From Paranoxybacillus vitaminiphilus (GTDB lineage Bacteria > Bacillota > Bacilli > Bacillales > Anoxybacillaceae), in the NCBI RefSeq assembly GCF_003259935.1, contig NZ_QLMH01000002.1, positions 1 through 64,000 of the forward strand: DNA of 64,000 bases, given 5' to 3'. The notes beneath the pieces were generated by a model. That model had not been told where the DNA came from, did no database searches, and worked only from the letters and a program-made list of their open reading frames with translations. Positions 1-9,016 of this stretch are shown in pieces (positions within the stretch are counted from its first letter, which is position 1; the number at the start of each line of letters is the position of its first letter). A program made the position numbers and the translations under genes.

Positions 1-128
1 ATAATCTGGGTATCAAAAATATCAAGATAAAACATCAGGGCAACACCGCTTACCAAAAGTGCAAAAGCAATAGGCATCCCTAACGCCATGACACCGATTA
101 ACGAACCAACAAAGACAGCCAACGCCAT
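1..128 (-). CDS. dctM: TRAP transporter large permease (DctM), 5' part only
   Basis: The reading frame opens with MALAVFVGSLIGVMALGMPI and stays hydrophobic to the window edge, where it is cut after about 42 codons. This is the usual start of the DctM/SiaM-type large membrane subunit, which forms the transport channel of TRAP (tripartite ATP-independent periplasmic) carriers. The start codon lies one base after the stop of the small permease gene, so the two are translationally coupled. Subunit order P-Q-M matches the second TRAP set in this window. The rest of the gene is outside the window, so intactness cannot be judged. Confidence 0.85.
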   Translation of the reverse strand, partial: MALAVFVGSLIGVMALGMPIAFALLVSGVALMFYLDIFDTQI

Positions 129-129
129 C

Positions 130-714
130 TTATCTTTCACCTCCAACAGCATCTCGTTTCTGACCATGATGCGATTCCATGATTTCTTCGTGAACTGCCT
201 CCATAATTTCTTCTTCTGATTCTTTCATCCGGGTAAGTTCTTCTATCGTATCTGTTCGAAATAAAGCACGATAAGTATTAAACAATACAATGATTCCCAT
301 TCCGATACTCATAACGATACCGATTCCATAAACATAAGCTATCGGCAAACCTGTCGCAGGCGCTGTACTATGCATATTAGTCATGGTTATCTTCCAGCTT
401 CCATCAAGAACTAGCCAGAGTACATAAAGAACGATTAAATTACTAAGAATAAAGACAACTCGTTTGGCACTCAACGGCAGTTTCTTAAGTAGCGTATCCA
501 CACCTAAATGATCGTTATCCTTCAGAGCGCCAATTGCTCCTAAAAATATCATCCAAATAAATAAGAAACGAGACATTTCTTCCGACCATGTAATACCGGA
601 ATGAAAAGCATAACGCAACACCACATTTCCAAAGACTAGAATCGCCATGAACGCTAAACATAATGCCATTAATACATGCAGCAGTTTGTCAAGCATAAGT
701 ACGATTTTTTTCAT
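130..714 (-). CDS. dctQ: TRAP transporter small permease (DctQ)
   Basis: A protein of about 194 residues with four hydrophobic segments, the DctQ family length. The signature stretch NVVLRYAFHSGITWSEEMSR followed by FLFIWMIFLGA is typical of DctQ, as is the GLPIAYVYG segment near residue 125. The start is taken as the ATG at 714, seven bases after GGAGG; an in-frame GTG at 720 lies too close to that site. DctQ pairs with DctM in the membrane and docks the loaded binding protein. It lies between dctP and dctM in the operon. The charged C-terminal tail, rich in Glu, is unremarkable. Confidence 0.9.
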   Translation of the reverse strand: MKKIVLMLDKLLHVLMALCLAFMAILVFGNVVLRYAFHSGITWSEEMSRFLFIWMIFLGAIGALKDNDHLGVDTLLKKLPLSAKRVVFILSNLIVLYVLWLVLDGSWKITMTNMHSTAPATGLPIAYVYGIGIVMSIGMGIIVLFNTYRALFRTDTIEELTRMKESEEEIMEAVHEEIMESHHGQKRDAVGGER

Positions 715-794
715 CCGCACTCCTCCTTACTAATATTGTAAAATAACTCTTAAGAGAGTACTTTTCCCCCCTTAAGAGTTACCGGTGTAACACG

Positions 795-1814
795 TTATTT
801 TCCTGCTTCTAGTAACTGATTAACAAGATCTTTTCCAAATTCTGACGAATATTTTTCGTAAATCGGCTGTACTTTATCGACAAATTTTTGTTTTTCTTCA
901 GGAGTTAGTTCTGTAATCACCATTCCCTGTTTTTCCAAATAGTCAAATGATTCAACATCTTCTTGTTGGTTTAATTTCCGCTGATAATCTTTTACTTCTT
1001 CTGCAGCCTTCGTAATAATCTCTTTTTCCTTGTCAGAGAGTGTATCCCAAAACTTTTTGCTAATCATAAATACACTTGCGTTATAAACATGGCCAGTTTT
1101 CGTTAAATATTTTTGCACTTCATTAAATTTACCTGTTTTTACGTTTCCGACCGGATTTTCCTGACCATCAACAACACGCTGCTCTAATGCTGTAAATAAT
1201 TCCGTATACGCCATCGGAACAGGAGTAGCGCCTAATTCCTTCCACAAATCAATATGAAGCTCGTTTTCTAACGTTCTAATTTTTAGTCCCTTAATATCAT
1301 CAACCGTCTTAACTTCTCTCACGTTGTTTGTTAAATGTCTGAATCCATTCTCCCAATAATTTAGACCAATCACTCCTACACTCGGTAAATCGTTTAGTAA
1401 TTCTTTTCCAACATCTCCGTCCAACACTTTGTAAGCGGTTTCTGAATCTTTAAATAAAAACGGCAAATCTAAAACAGCGAAGCGTGGAGCAAATGATGAG
1501 ATTGGTCCTGTCGACATGGTAGTTCCTTGGATGGAACCCATCTTCAAACCTTCGAAAACAGCTAAATCTCCTCCGAGCTGTCCATCAGGGTAAACTTCTA
1601 CTTTTATCGATCCCCCTGTTTCTTTTTCGACGATTTCACCAAATTTATATAGCCCTTTTGTAAGGGAGCGATCTTTCGATGTAACAACAGCTAATTTCAT
1701 TACTTTTTGTTTTGCAGTTCCAGCTTCATTGCTCTTTTCTCCTGAACTTGAACCATTAGAACACCCCACAAGAGCCAGAATACAAGTTAGCAACAAAATA
1801 AGAAGTTTTTTCAA
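795..1814 (-). CDS. dctP: TRAP transporter substrate-binding lipoprotein (DctP)
   Basis: A DctP-family extracytoplasmic binding protein of about 339 residues. The chosen start is a TTG at 1814, preceded by AAGGGGTG at good spacing; it yields a classic lipoprotein signal MKKLLILLLTCILALVGC with lipobox LVGC. An in-frame ATG at 1844 would add ten residues but sits upstream of the ribosome site. Family marks are NNVREVKTVDDIKGLKIRT, the TELFTALEQRVVDGQENP block that closes over the substrate carboxylate, and the conserved Arg in LKIRT. Known members bind C4-dicarboxylates, sugar acids or other organic acids; the ligand here is not evident. Confidence 0.9.
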   Translation of the reverse strand: MKKLLILLLTCILALVGCSNGSSSGEKSNEAGTAKQKVMKLAVVTSKDRSLTKGLYKFGEIVEKETGGSIKVEVYPDGQLGGDLAVFEGLKMGSIQGTTMSTGPISSFAPRFAVLDLPFLFKDSETAYKVLDGDVGKELLNDLPSVGVIGLNYWENGFRHLTNNVREVKTVDDIKGLKIRTLENELHIDLWKELGATPVPMAYTELFTALEQRVVDGQENPVGNVKTGKFNEVQKYLTKTGHVYNASVFMISKKFWDTLSDKEKEIITKAAEEVKDYQRKLNQQEDVESFDYLEKQGMVITELTPEEKQKFVDKVQPIYEKYSSEFGKDLVNQLLEAGK

Positions 1815-1901
1815 AGTAACCACACCCCTTTTGATTGATTTCATTTTTTATAATTAATTAAAGTTTAAAATAGGCGAGTGATTTTGTCTGTGCCTTTTCT
1901 C

Positions 1902-3101
1902 TTATATTACTTTTTTCTGTTGAAGCTCTTGTATTTCTGATGATGATAATCCTAACATGTCATGAAGAATTTCGTAATTGTGTTCCCCTAAATCAGGTGC
2001 TATATTCCGGATGCTTCCCGGTGTCTTTTCAAATTTCGGAATAATTCCTGGCACTTTGATTTTTCCAAGACGAGGATGTTTGACTTCAATAATGTTTTCA
2101 CGCGCTTGATAATGCGGATGTTCGAAAATGTCTTTAATATTTAAAATCGGGCTGACAGGGACACCGTATTTATCTAACAGCTGCAGGAGTTCTTCCCTTG
2201 GCATCGACTGAATCCAATCAGCAACAATTTGATTTATTTCGTCATTATGCTGCAATCTCCGCTCGTTTGTACAAAACTTCTCGTTTGTTAAAAGATCTTC
2301 TCTGTTCATCGCTTTAGCAAGCCGTTCAAACGTAGAATCTGTACTTGTAACTAATACAACCCAATGGCCATCCTTTGTCATAAATGTTCCCGCCGGGCTC
2401 GAGTGTCCTGTTAATCCTGGTGACCGTTCCCGAATTTTCCCCAGCTTATCGTATTCAGCAATTAAAAACTCCAACATTCGAAATACGGATTCATATAAGG
2501 CGATATCGACCATTTGTCCTTCGCCGTTCGGATTCACATCCCGGTAATAGATGGCCGTCACCGCAGCAAAAGCAACGTAAATTCCTGTAATATAATCTGT
2601 TAAAGAGAAAGGTGGACTGACAGGAGGCCGATCAGGAAACCCTTGAAGATACGTAAATCCACTAAAAGCAGTAGCGGGAGTTCCAAAGCCGGCTTTTTCA
2701 CGGAACGGGCCGGTCTGTCCGTATCCTGATACACGTATCATAACTAAATTAGGATTAACTTTTTTGAGTTCTTCATATCCGCCTCCCCATTTTTCCAAGG
2801 TGCCCGGTCTAAAGTTTTCAATTAGTATGTCAACTTTACTGACAAGTTTTTTAAAAATTTCCATACCTTCTTCTTTGCGTAAATCAAGAGTGAGTGATTT
2901 TTTATTCCGGGATAAACCAGGCCATCGCAGCGGTTCATGCCCTAGAAAAGGTCCCACGTGCCGTAAAGTGTCTCCTTTTTCCGGCATTTCCACCTTAATG
3001 ACATCGGCGCCAAAATCTCCGAGCAATACGGCACCAAAGGGCGCAGCAATCATAGTAGATACATCAAGTACTTTGACTCCTTCTAATGGCAATCTACTCA
3101 T
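1902..3101 (-). CDS. Family III CoA-transferase (CaiB/BaiF)
   Basis: A protein of about 399 residues beginning MSRLPLEGVKVLDVSTMIAA. The start at 3101 is set by GGGAGG just upstream; an ATG at 3140 is poorly placed. Family III signatures are visible: LGDFGADVIKVEMP, the NKKSLTLDLRKEEG block, and DILIENFRPG, followed by VMIRVSGYGQTGP. The catalytic Asp of the family would lie in the DYITGIYVAFAAVTAIYYRD segment. Such enzymes move CoA between carboxylic acids (for example formyl-, carnitine-, succinyl-, itaconyl- or oxalyl-CoA). Here it probably activates the imported acid. The gene overlaps the preceding small gene by eight bases. Confidence 0.88.
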   Translation of the reverse strand: MSRLPLEGVKVLDVSTMIAAPFGAVLLGDFGADVIKVEMPEKGDTLRHVGPFLGHEPLRWPGLSRNKKSLTLDLRKEEGMEIFKKLVSKVDILIENFRPGTLEKWGGGYEELKKVNPNLVMIRVSGYGQTGPFREKAGFGTPATAFSGFTYLQGFPDRPPVSPPFSLTDYITGIYVAFAAVTAIYYRDVNPNGEGQMVDIALYESVFRMLEFLIAEYDKLGKIRERSPGLTGHSSPAGTFMTKDGHWVVLVTSTDSTFERLAKAMNREDLLTNEKFCTNERRLQHNDEINQIVADWIQSMPREELLQLLDKYGVPVSPILNIKDIFEHPHYQARENIIEVKHPRLGKIKVPGIIPKFEKTPGSIRNIAPDLGEHNYEILHDMLGLSSSEIQELQQKKVI

Positions 3102-3360
3102 AGTCCTCCCTCTTTCTATTAGTTGTATAGCGTTGTTCAAGATGAAGCAGCATCCTTAATTTCATTTCAGCATTATTACTATATTTCTGTATAATATTTT
3201 CCATTTCTGATTCAAGGGATGGATCGTTTTCTGATAAACCAATCAGGTTTATTAGTCTCTTAACTTCTTCCTCAGAAATGGAACAGGGATTAATACCAAT
3301 AACGACATTTAAAGCCTCATAACCCAAGGAGCTAAATAGTTCGTCGTATTTTGATTTCAT
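3094..3360 (-). CDS. Small unknown protein of the catabolic operon
   Basis: An 88-residue soluble protein that starts MKSKYDELFSSLGYEALNVV at 3360, behind AAAGGGGG. The ORF could be extended to 3405 but the upstream ATG has no ribosome site. Its stop codon lies inside the start of the CoA-transferase gene (8-bp overlap), so the two are coupled. The sequence is acidic in the middle (SISEEEVKRLINLIGLSE) and basic at the end, predicted mostly helical. No known family is recognised. The tight coupling suggests a partner or accessory role for the CoA-transferase, but this is only inference from position. Confidence 0.65.
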   Translation of the reverse strand: MKSKYDELFSSLGYEALNVVIGINPCSISEEEVKRLINLIGLSENDPSLESEMENIIQKYSNNAEMKLRMLLHLEQRYTTNRKREDYE

Positions 3361-3411
3361 AAATTTCCCCCTTTGCCGGGATGAGCGGAGGGAAAATCCC
3401 TCCATTCCCGA

Positions 3412-3825
3412 TTAGTCCTTAGGTAAATAACCTTGCGGACTATAGCACCATAATAACCAAAGCGGCTCATTTCCCGTATTTACATGCTGATGGTATTCAC
3501 CTTCTGGAATGAACATATAGTCGCCTTCTTTAAACGGGCGTCGATTTCCGTTGGCATCAACCACTTCCCCAGAACCTTTAATCACTACATCCAATTCCTC
3601 AGATCCGGGGTGGTTATGAAGAGAACTTGCTTCCCCAGGGGCAAAGATCGTAATTCCAGCCATCATATGCTTCGAACCTACAGTTTCAGGTGTGATCAGT
3701 TGGAACACCTTACGAATCTGATTTAGTTCCGGTTTGTCTAATCCTAACCATAATTCCTTCCCGTCTTTAAATGGATCGAGAACTTTAATTTTCATTTCCT
3801 CTTTCACGATTGTTTCTTTATTCAT
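3412..3825 (-). CDS. Cupin-domain protein
   Basis: A 137-residue single-domain cupin. Motif 1 appears as SLHNHPGSEELDVVIKGSG with metal-ligand type His-x-His and the following Glu; motif 2 appears as EGDYMFIPEGEYHQHVN with the third His. The barrel core therefore spans roughly residues 50-125. Small cupins of this kind can be metal-dependent isomerases, dioxygenases or effector-binding proteins; nothing in the sequence fixes the reaction. It lies between the ThDP enzyme and the small unknown gene of the operon, so it probably acts on, or senses, a pathway intermediate. The ATG follows GGGGGAATGATAG, a good ribosome site. Confidence 0.85.
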   Translation of the reverse strand: MNKETIVKEEMKIKVLDPFKDGKELWLGLDKPELNQIRKVFQLITPETVGSKHMMAGITIFAPGEASSLHNHPGSEELDVVIKGSGEVVDANGNRRPFKEGDYMFIPEGEYHQHVNTGNEPLWLLWCYSPQGYLPKD

Positions 3826-3872
3826 CTATCATTCCCCCTTTACATTTTAAATATTTATACAATAAATAATTT

Positions 3873-5636
3873 TCAGATATTTACAGATACATGATGAACG
3901 TTCTTACCTGGCGAATAAATGTCCATAATATTCCAATGACCTGCTGTCGGTGTTGGTACATTTAGCATTTCGACATCAATCACAAACGGTTTATTAGACT
4001 CGATGGCACGCTGCAGGGCAGGTTTAAACTCTTCGGCCGATTGAATTTTTACCCCTTCAATTCCATACGCTTTTGCAATGCTCGCATAATCAGGTGAATA
4101 CGGTTTTCCATCTCTTTGGAACACAGTGCCGTGAGTCGTTCCGAAATGAGCTTTTTCCAGCCCGGCAATCGTACCGAACGCATAGTTGTTCATAATGACC
4201 CAGACAACCGGGATATTTTCTTCGGCAGCTGTTGCCAGTACAGCTGGATTTTGCCCGAATCCTCCATCACCGACTAAAGAAATGACTACTTTATCAGGTT
4301 GGGCAATTTTAGCTCCGAGGGCAGCTGGAGCGCCAAATCCCATTGTTGCATAACCGCCAGGAGTCAGAATTGTGCCAGGTTCATAGACTGGAAATTGCTG
4401 TCCTACCCCGTTTTTATTCCATCCGACATCCGTTGTAATATAAGCATCTCTCGGCAATACTTCGCGCACTTCTTGAAGGATGCGTTCTGGTCTCATCGGA
4501 TAACCATTATTTTCAATATGTTCGTGATTCTGTCTTCTAAAATCTCGTTTATAATCAGCAATCTGTTGTTGTAATTCTTTATTTTGTTTTCCGTTCGGCA
4601 CCATTTCTTTTGCCACGCGGTTAAGCACAGTCAGAGCCTGCTTTAAGTCTGCCACTACCCCAATTTCCGTAGGATAGTTCCTGCCAATTTCATTTGGATC
4701 AATATCAATATGGATCAGTTTCGTCACCGGAATATTAAAGGTATATTCCGACTCCCAAGAACTGCAATCCGCTTCAGAGAATCGTGTACCTAATGCTAAA
4801 ATGAGGTCAGCATTTCGACAAGTATCATTAACAAATTTAGTTCCCCAGAAACCTGTCATTCCAAGAGTAAATGGATGATCATCCGAAATCGCTCCTTTAC
4901 CCATCAAAGTATAAGCGACTGGAATGCTAAGATGATCCACAAGCTCCTGCAATTCTTTAGAAGCATCCGCTAACATGATGCCTCCGCCTACATAAATCAA
5001 AGGATTTTTCGCACTAATCAGCTTTTCAACAATTTGTTTAGCGGTTTCGTTATCGATAGAAGGTTTGTGCAGCTTTTTCGTATGATGGTTCAGTTTTTCA
5101 AATAAAGCCACATCCACTTCTTTTGAAAAAATATCCATCGGCACAGATACTAACACCGGGCCAGGTCTTCCGCTTTCTGCTAATTGGAACGCTTTTTCAA
5201 TAATTTCCGGGAATAACTCCGGACGGTCTACACGCCAAGCACGTTTAACAAACGGACGATAAATTTCATATTGGGACGCATCTGCGTGAAGATTAATTTC
5301 TTGGTGCGGATGCTTTCCATAATAATGGCTTGGCACATCGCCCGCGATCACGACCATTGGTACGGAGTCAAGAGCTGCATTTGCGACACCTGTTGCCGCA
5401 TTCGTTAATCCGGGACCGACATGGCACAAAACGACCGCTGTTGTCTTTTTCGCTCTTGCATATCCATCTGCCATATGTGCAGCAATTTGTTCGTGTCTTA
5501 CGTTAATAAACTTGATCGTACTTTTCTCCAATGCGGCTAATACAGCGATATTCGTATGGCCGCAAAGACCGAAAATATGTTCCACACCCCGATTTTCTAA
5601 ATATTTCACTAATTGATGGGAAATTAATTCTTTCAT
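3873..5636 (-). CDS. Thiamine-diphosphate-dependent enzyme (acetolactate synthase-like)
   Basis: A 587-residue ThDP enzyme with the three-domain layout of acetohydroxyacid synthase and its relatives. The N-terminal Pyr domain has the catalytic Glu in NVRHEQIAAHMADGYARA; the central domain follows; the C-terminal PP domain has the ThDP motif GDGGFGQNPAVLATAAEE ending in IMNN. Known relatives include acetolactate synthase, sulfoacetaldehyde acetyltransferase, oxalyl-CoA and benzoylformate decarboxylase. No regulatory small subunit gene lies next to it, which argues against a biosynthetic acetolactate synthase. Between a cupin, an alcohol dehydrogenase and an aldehyde dehydrogenase, it most likely decarboxylates a 2-oxoacid or ligates an aldehyde in the degradative route. 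Confidence 0.85.
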   Translation of the reverse strand: MKELISHQLVKYLENRGVEHIFGLCGHTNIAVLAALEKSTIKFINVRHEQIAAHMADGYARAKKTTAVVLCHVGPGLTNAATGVANAALDSVPMVVIAGDVPSHYYGKHPHQEINLHADASQYEIYRPFVKRAWRVDRPELFPEIIEKAFQLAESGRPGPVLVSVPMDIFSKEVDVALFEKLNHHTKKLHKPSIDNETAKQIVEKLISAKNPLIYVGGGIMLADASKELQELVDHLSIPVAYTLMGKGAISDDHPFTLGMTGFWGTKFVNDTCRNADLILALGTRFSEADCSSWESEYTFNIPVTKLIHIDIDPNEIGRNYPTEIGVVADLKQALTVLNRVAKEMVPNGKQNKELQQQIADYKRDFRRQNHEHIENNGYPMRPERILQEVREVLPRDAYITTDVGWNKNGVGQQFPVYEPGTILTPGGYATMGFGAPAALGAKIAQPDKVVISLVGDGGFGQNPAVLATAAEENIPVVWVIMNNYAFGTIAGLEKAHFGTTHGTVFQRDGKPYSPDYASIAKAYGIEGVKIQSAEEFKPALQRAIESNKPFVIDVEMLNVPTPTAGHWNIMDIYSPGKNVHHVSVNI

Positions 5637-5642
5637 AATCCG

Positions 5643-6632
5643 TTATACCTCCTTGAAACTTAAAATGACCTTGCCAAAGTTACCTGAAGCAGCCATTTCA
5701 TAAGCATGCCGATAATCGGTAACCGGTAAAATTTTAGACACGATCGGATCAATAGGAAACGATGGATCTCGTAAATACTCAATTGCTTGTAGATAATCGG
5801 ATGGGAACTGATAAATAATCGTTCCGTATAACGTCAATTCGTTGCGCACGATATGAATAACTGGAAAATTGGCCTCCTGTACCAAACCAATTAAAACGAT
5901 AGCTCCCCCCGGGTTTACCAGCTTAATCCCTTGTTCAACAGAGCTTTTTGTTCCTGCCGCTTCAAACACAACATCAAACGTTTCATTTTGCAGCTCCTGC
6001 GGGAAAATGGTGTGAATATCGCCAATTTTTTTAACGAGTTCAAGCTTCTTGTCGTTAATATCAATCGCTGTCACTTTTGCTCCTAAATGGTGCGCTAACG
6101 CAGCCGCTAACATCCCTTCATTGCCGCAGCCGATAATCGCAATCGATGTATCTTTCGTAATGTGTACTTTTTTAAAAGCATGTACAATCACCGCAAACGG
6201 TTCAATTAACACCGCTCTTTCATCCGGTAAGTCATCAGGAATCGGCAAAACATATTTTGATGAAATAAGGAACTCTTGTGAAAACCCCCCGTCCGCATTG
6301 ACGCCTAATGACTTTTTATTGCGGCAAATGTTCGTATAGCCTTTTACACATAAATCACACGTTCCGCAATACGTATTTGGCAGAACAACGACCCGGGTTC
6401 CTATGTCATGCTTCGCCTTCTTTCCTTTTTCCACCACGATGCCTAATAGTTCGTGACCGGGCCGTATGGGATACGTAGCATAGTGAAGTTTTCCTTTGAA
6501 AACACTTAAATCAGAGCCGCAAATTCCTCCATAAATGACTTGAATTTTTACTTCATCATCTTTAGGAGGAGGCAGAGAGTTTACATGCCGCAGTTCTAGT
6601 TCGTTTGGTTTTTTTAAATATAGCTCCAGCAT
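5643..6632 (-). CDS. Zinc-dependent alcohol dehydrogenase (MDR family)
   Basis: A medium-chain dehydrogenase of about 329 residues. The catalytic zinc site is marked by YGGICGSDLSVFKG and GHELLGIV; the structural zinc site by CGTCDLCVKGYTNIC (four Cys). The Rossmann motif is AIIGCGNEGMLAAALAHHLG near residue 165. The start chosen is the ATG at 6632, preceded by GGTGGTGGACAT; in-frame ATGs at 6647 and 6653 lack as good a site. The family includes sorbitol, threonine, butanediol and galactitol-phosphate dehydrogenases, so the substrate is open. It lies between the ThDP enzyme (6-bp gap) and the aldehyde dehydrogenase and probably interconverts an alcohol and the pathway aldehyde or ketone with NAD(P). 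Confidence 0.88.
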   Translation of the reverse strand: MLELYLKKPNELELRHVNSLPPPKDDEVKIQVIYGGICGSDLSVFKGKLHYATYPIRPGHELLGIVVEKGKKAKHDIGTRVVVLPNTYCGTCDLCVKGYTNICRNKKSLGVNADGGFSQEFLISSKYVLPIPDDLPDERAVLIEPFAVIVHAFKKVHITKDTSIAIIGCGNEGMLAAALAHHLGAKVTAIDINDKKLELVKKIGDIHTIFPQELQNETFDVVFEAAGTKSSVEQGIKLVNPGGAIVLIGLVQEANFPVIHIVRNELTLYGTIIYQFPSDYLQAIEYLRDPSFPIDPIVSKILPVTDYRHAYEMAASGNFGKVILSFKEV

Positions 6633-6674
6633 TATGTCCACCACCATGTTCATTTCGCTCGTAAACTACTTAAT

Positions 6675-8111
6675 CTATTCCGGGATTTGGAACACAATCA
6701 TCTTTAACTCTGTCATCTCTTCAATCGCATAACGCGGACCTTCTCGGCCGATGCCGCTGTTCTTCACACCACCATAAGGCCAATGATCTAATCGAAAATT
6801 AGACGTTCCGTTTATAACGACTCCTCCTACTTCTAATTCATGTGCTACTTTGTAAGCTAAATCAATTTGATTCGTAAAGAGCCCGGCCTGGAGCCCAAAG
6901 GAAGAATCATTCGCCTCTTCAATCGCTTCCTCAATTGTTTGATAAGGAATAATACTTACCACTGGGCCAAACACTTCTTGACAAACTACTTTGCTATGTT
7001 TAGGAGGGTTAAGTAAAATAGTAGGTTCTACGGTCGCTCCGTGTTTTTTACCTCCGAATATTAGCTTTGCCCCCGATTTCAATGCTTCTTCAATCCAATC
7101 CATCACGCGCTCGGCAGCCATTTCATCGACTAAGCATCCAACGTCTGTGTCCGGCAATAGCGGATCTCCAATTTTCAGCTTTGCCACTTCTTCTTTTAAA
7201 AGTTGTGTAAATGGTTCAACAACGGACTGATGAACGTAGATTCTTTGCACCGATATGCAGCTTTGCCCTGAATTGCTATATCCTGTTTTTGCACAAAGGG
7301 CAGCAGCACGTTGTAAATCGGCATCTTCATGAACAATGGTCGCTGCATTTCCCCCAAGCTCAAGCAGCACTTTTTTCATTCCGGCAAGCTCGCATATATT
7401 GCGGCTGGCGACGACTCCACCGGTAAACGAAATGACATTGACGCGGTCATCTTTGACGATTTGCTGTCCGACTTCCACTCCACCGAGAACCATGTTTATA
7501 CCACGCTCTGGAAATCCAGCTTCCAGCAATAGTTTTAATAATTCCGTTGCGATCAACGGAGTTTGCGGCGCCGGCTTTAAAATAATGCTATTGCCTGCTG
7601 CAAACGCCGGCCCTATTTTATGACAAATAAGGTTTAACGGCGCGTTGAATGGTGTAATCGCAGCGACAACTCCAACCGGAACACGGAACGTCATCGCCAT
7701 CGCTTTCGTTCCCCTTTTCGAAGCATCCCCGGGGATCGTTTCTCCCATTAATCTTTTTGCTTCTTCGGCGGATTGCTCCAACGTTTCAATCGAACGGGAC
7801 ACTTCATCTAATGTATTTTTTAAAGGCTTTCCTAATTCAAGAGAAATGAGTCTAGCAAACTTTTCCTTTTCGTTTTCAAGCAGCATAGCTGCTTTCTTTA
7901 AAATCTTGGCACGTTCATAAGAAGGAATGCGGGCAATCTCCTTTTTCGCTTCATAAGCGGACTTTAAAGCATTTTCAACATCTTCAGCCGTTGAAAACCA
8001 TTGTTCACCAATCACTTCCCCGGAGTAAGGACTTTTGACAGGCACGATTTGCCGATTCGAATCAATCCATTTCCCGTTAATATATGGCTGTGCTTTTCTC
8101 ACTGTAATCAC
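6675..8111 (-). CDS. NAD(P)-dependent aldehyde dehydrogenase
   Basis: A 478-residue ALDH-superfamily enzyme of normal length. The catalytic residues are visible: Asn in ITPFNAPLNLICHK, the cofactor-binding ILKPAPQTP, Gly motif ISFTGGV, Glu in LELGGNAATIVHED, and the catalytic Cys in GYSNSGQSCISVQRIYV. The C-terminal PYGGVKNSGIGREGP motif is also present. The closest known groups are glyceraldehyde-3-phosphate dehydrogenase (non-phosphorylating), lactaldehyde and succinate-semialdehyde dehydrogenases; substrate cannot be assigned. The start codon directly follows the stop of the citryl-CoA-lyase-like gene, indicating translational coupling. It probably oxidises an aldehyde released by the lyase or ThDP enzyme. 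Confidence 0.9.
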   Translation of the reverse strand: MITVRKAQPYINGKWIDSNRQIVPVKSPYSGEVIGEQWFSTAEDVENALKSAYEAKKEIARIPSYERAKILKKAAMLLENEKEKFARLISLELGKPLKNTLDEVSRSIETLEQSAEEAKRLMGETIPGDASKRGTKAMAMTFRVPVGVVAAITPFNAPLNLICHKIGPAFAAGNSIILKPAPQTPLIATELLKLLLEAGFPERGINMVLGGVEVGQQIVKDDRVNVISFTGGVVASRNICELAGMKKVLLELGGNAATIVHEDADLQRAAALCAKTGYSNSGQSCISVQRIYVHQSVVEPFTQLLKEEVAKLKIGDPLLPDTDVGCLVDEMAAERVMDWIEEALKSGAKLIFGGKKHGATVEPTILLNPPKHSKVVCQEVFGPVVSIIPYQTIEEAIEEANDSSFGLQAGLFTNQIDLAYKVAHELEVGGVVINGTSNFRLDHWPYGGVKNSGIGREGPRYAIEEMTELKMIVFQIPE

Positions 8112-8951
8112 CTACTTTTCAAGATGACGTTTAGAAGGTCCTGAGTAACGAACTAAATCGTCCCGGTTCGGACATGGTCCTTTAATCAATACTCCATTTT
8201 TCAGTTCTTCAAAAGCATGGGCGACAATTCCCATTCCTCTTGAAAGGGCAAAAATTCCTTTTGCTGATTCAGCAGGGATCGATAACTCGCATTGGATTGC
8301 AGCAGCAACACCATCGATATTCATCGTGATTTTCTTCTTTTTCCATTGTTCCAGGTGTGCCCGGTATGCCTCCGCAATCATTAAATATCGTCCTTCTATT
8401 TCTCCTTCTTCAACTAAGTTTTGGGCTAACTCGTAAAGCCGTCTGACACGGGGATCATCATCATGCAGCTGATGACCAAATCCCGGTAATTTCTTTCCTT
8501 CATTCTTAAATTTTTCAAACTGTTCTTCTACAATCGAAGAAATGCTCCGCTGTGGGTGGGCAGCAACGAATGAAGCTGTGGAATAAAACAAATGCATCGC
8601 CTTTTCTACAGCTCCCCCATGCACATCGCCAAGTACATTAATTCCCGTTGCTACACAGGAATTAAACGATATGCCACAAGTAGCTGCCATTCTTGCCGCT
8701 GCAATCGAAGGAGCGCGCGGACCGTGATCCGCTCCTGCTACGAGAACGCATTCTAACAGCTTCGCCTTTTTTTCACTCAAAATCTCCCCGCATAATAATA
8801 GATAAAGCATTTGGCTGTAAGATACGTTCCCGATCAATTCCTCAATCGGATATCCTCTAATAATAATTTCATTTTTTTTAATATCGCTGATGGATGTCTC
8901 CCACCAGGCCGTTCCATTGGCATACATATCTAAGGCGCTTCTTTGCTTCAT
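8112..8951 (-). CDS. Short citrate-synthase-like protein (citryl-CoA lyase type)
   Basis: A 279-residue protein of the citrate synthase fold but about 100 residues shorter than true citrate synthase. Conserved parts include RGYPIEELIGNVSYSQML, the catalytic-His region VLGDVHGGAVEKAMHLFYS, and the second active-site motif LPGFGHQLHDDDPRVRRLYE. Proteins of this length and with a GFGH motif are annotated as citryl-CoA lyases, which cleave an acyl-CoA into acetyl-CoA and an oxoacid. It is the first gene of the operon, behind AAGGAGAGAACATAG. In context it would cleave the CoA-thioester made by the CoA-transferase. The exact substrate is unknown. Confidence 0.75.
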   Translation of the reverse strand: MKQRSALDMYANGTAWWETSISDIKKNEIIIRGYPIEELIGNVSYSQMLYLLLCGEILSEKKAKLLECVLVAGADHGPRAPSIAAARMAATCGISFNSCVATGINVLGDVHGGAVEKAMHLFYSTASFVAAHPQRSISSIVEEQFEKFKNEGKKLPGFGHQLHDDDPRVRRLYELAQNLVEEGEIEGRYLMIAEAYRAHLEQWKKKKITMNIDGVAAAIQCELSIPAESAKGIFALSRGMGIVAHAFEELKNGVLIKGPCPNRDDLVRYSGPSKRHLEK

Positions 8952-9016
8952 CTATGTTCTCTCCTTGTGGACAAGCATCTGTATGATTTATGGCGCAAGA
9001 AATTGAAACACGTTTG

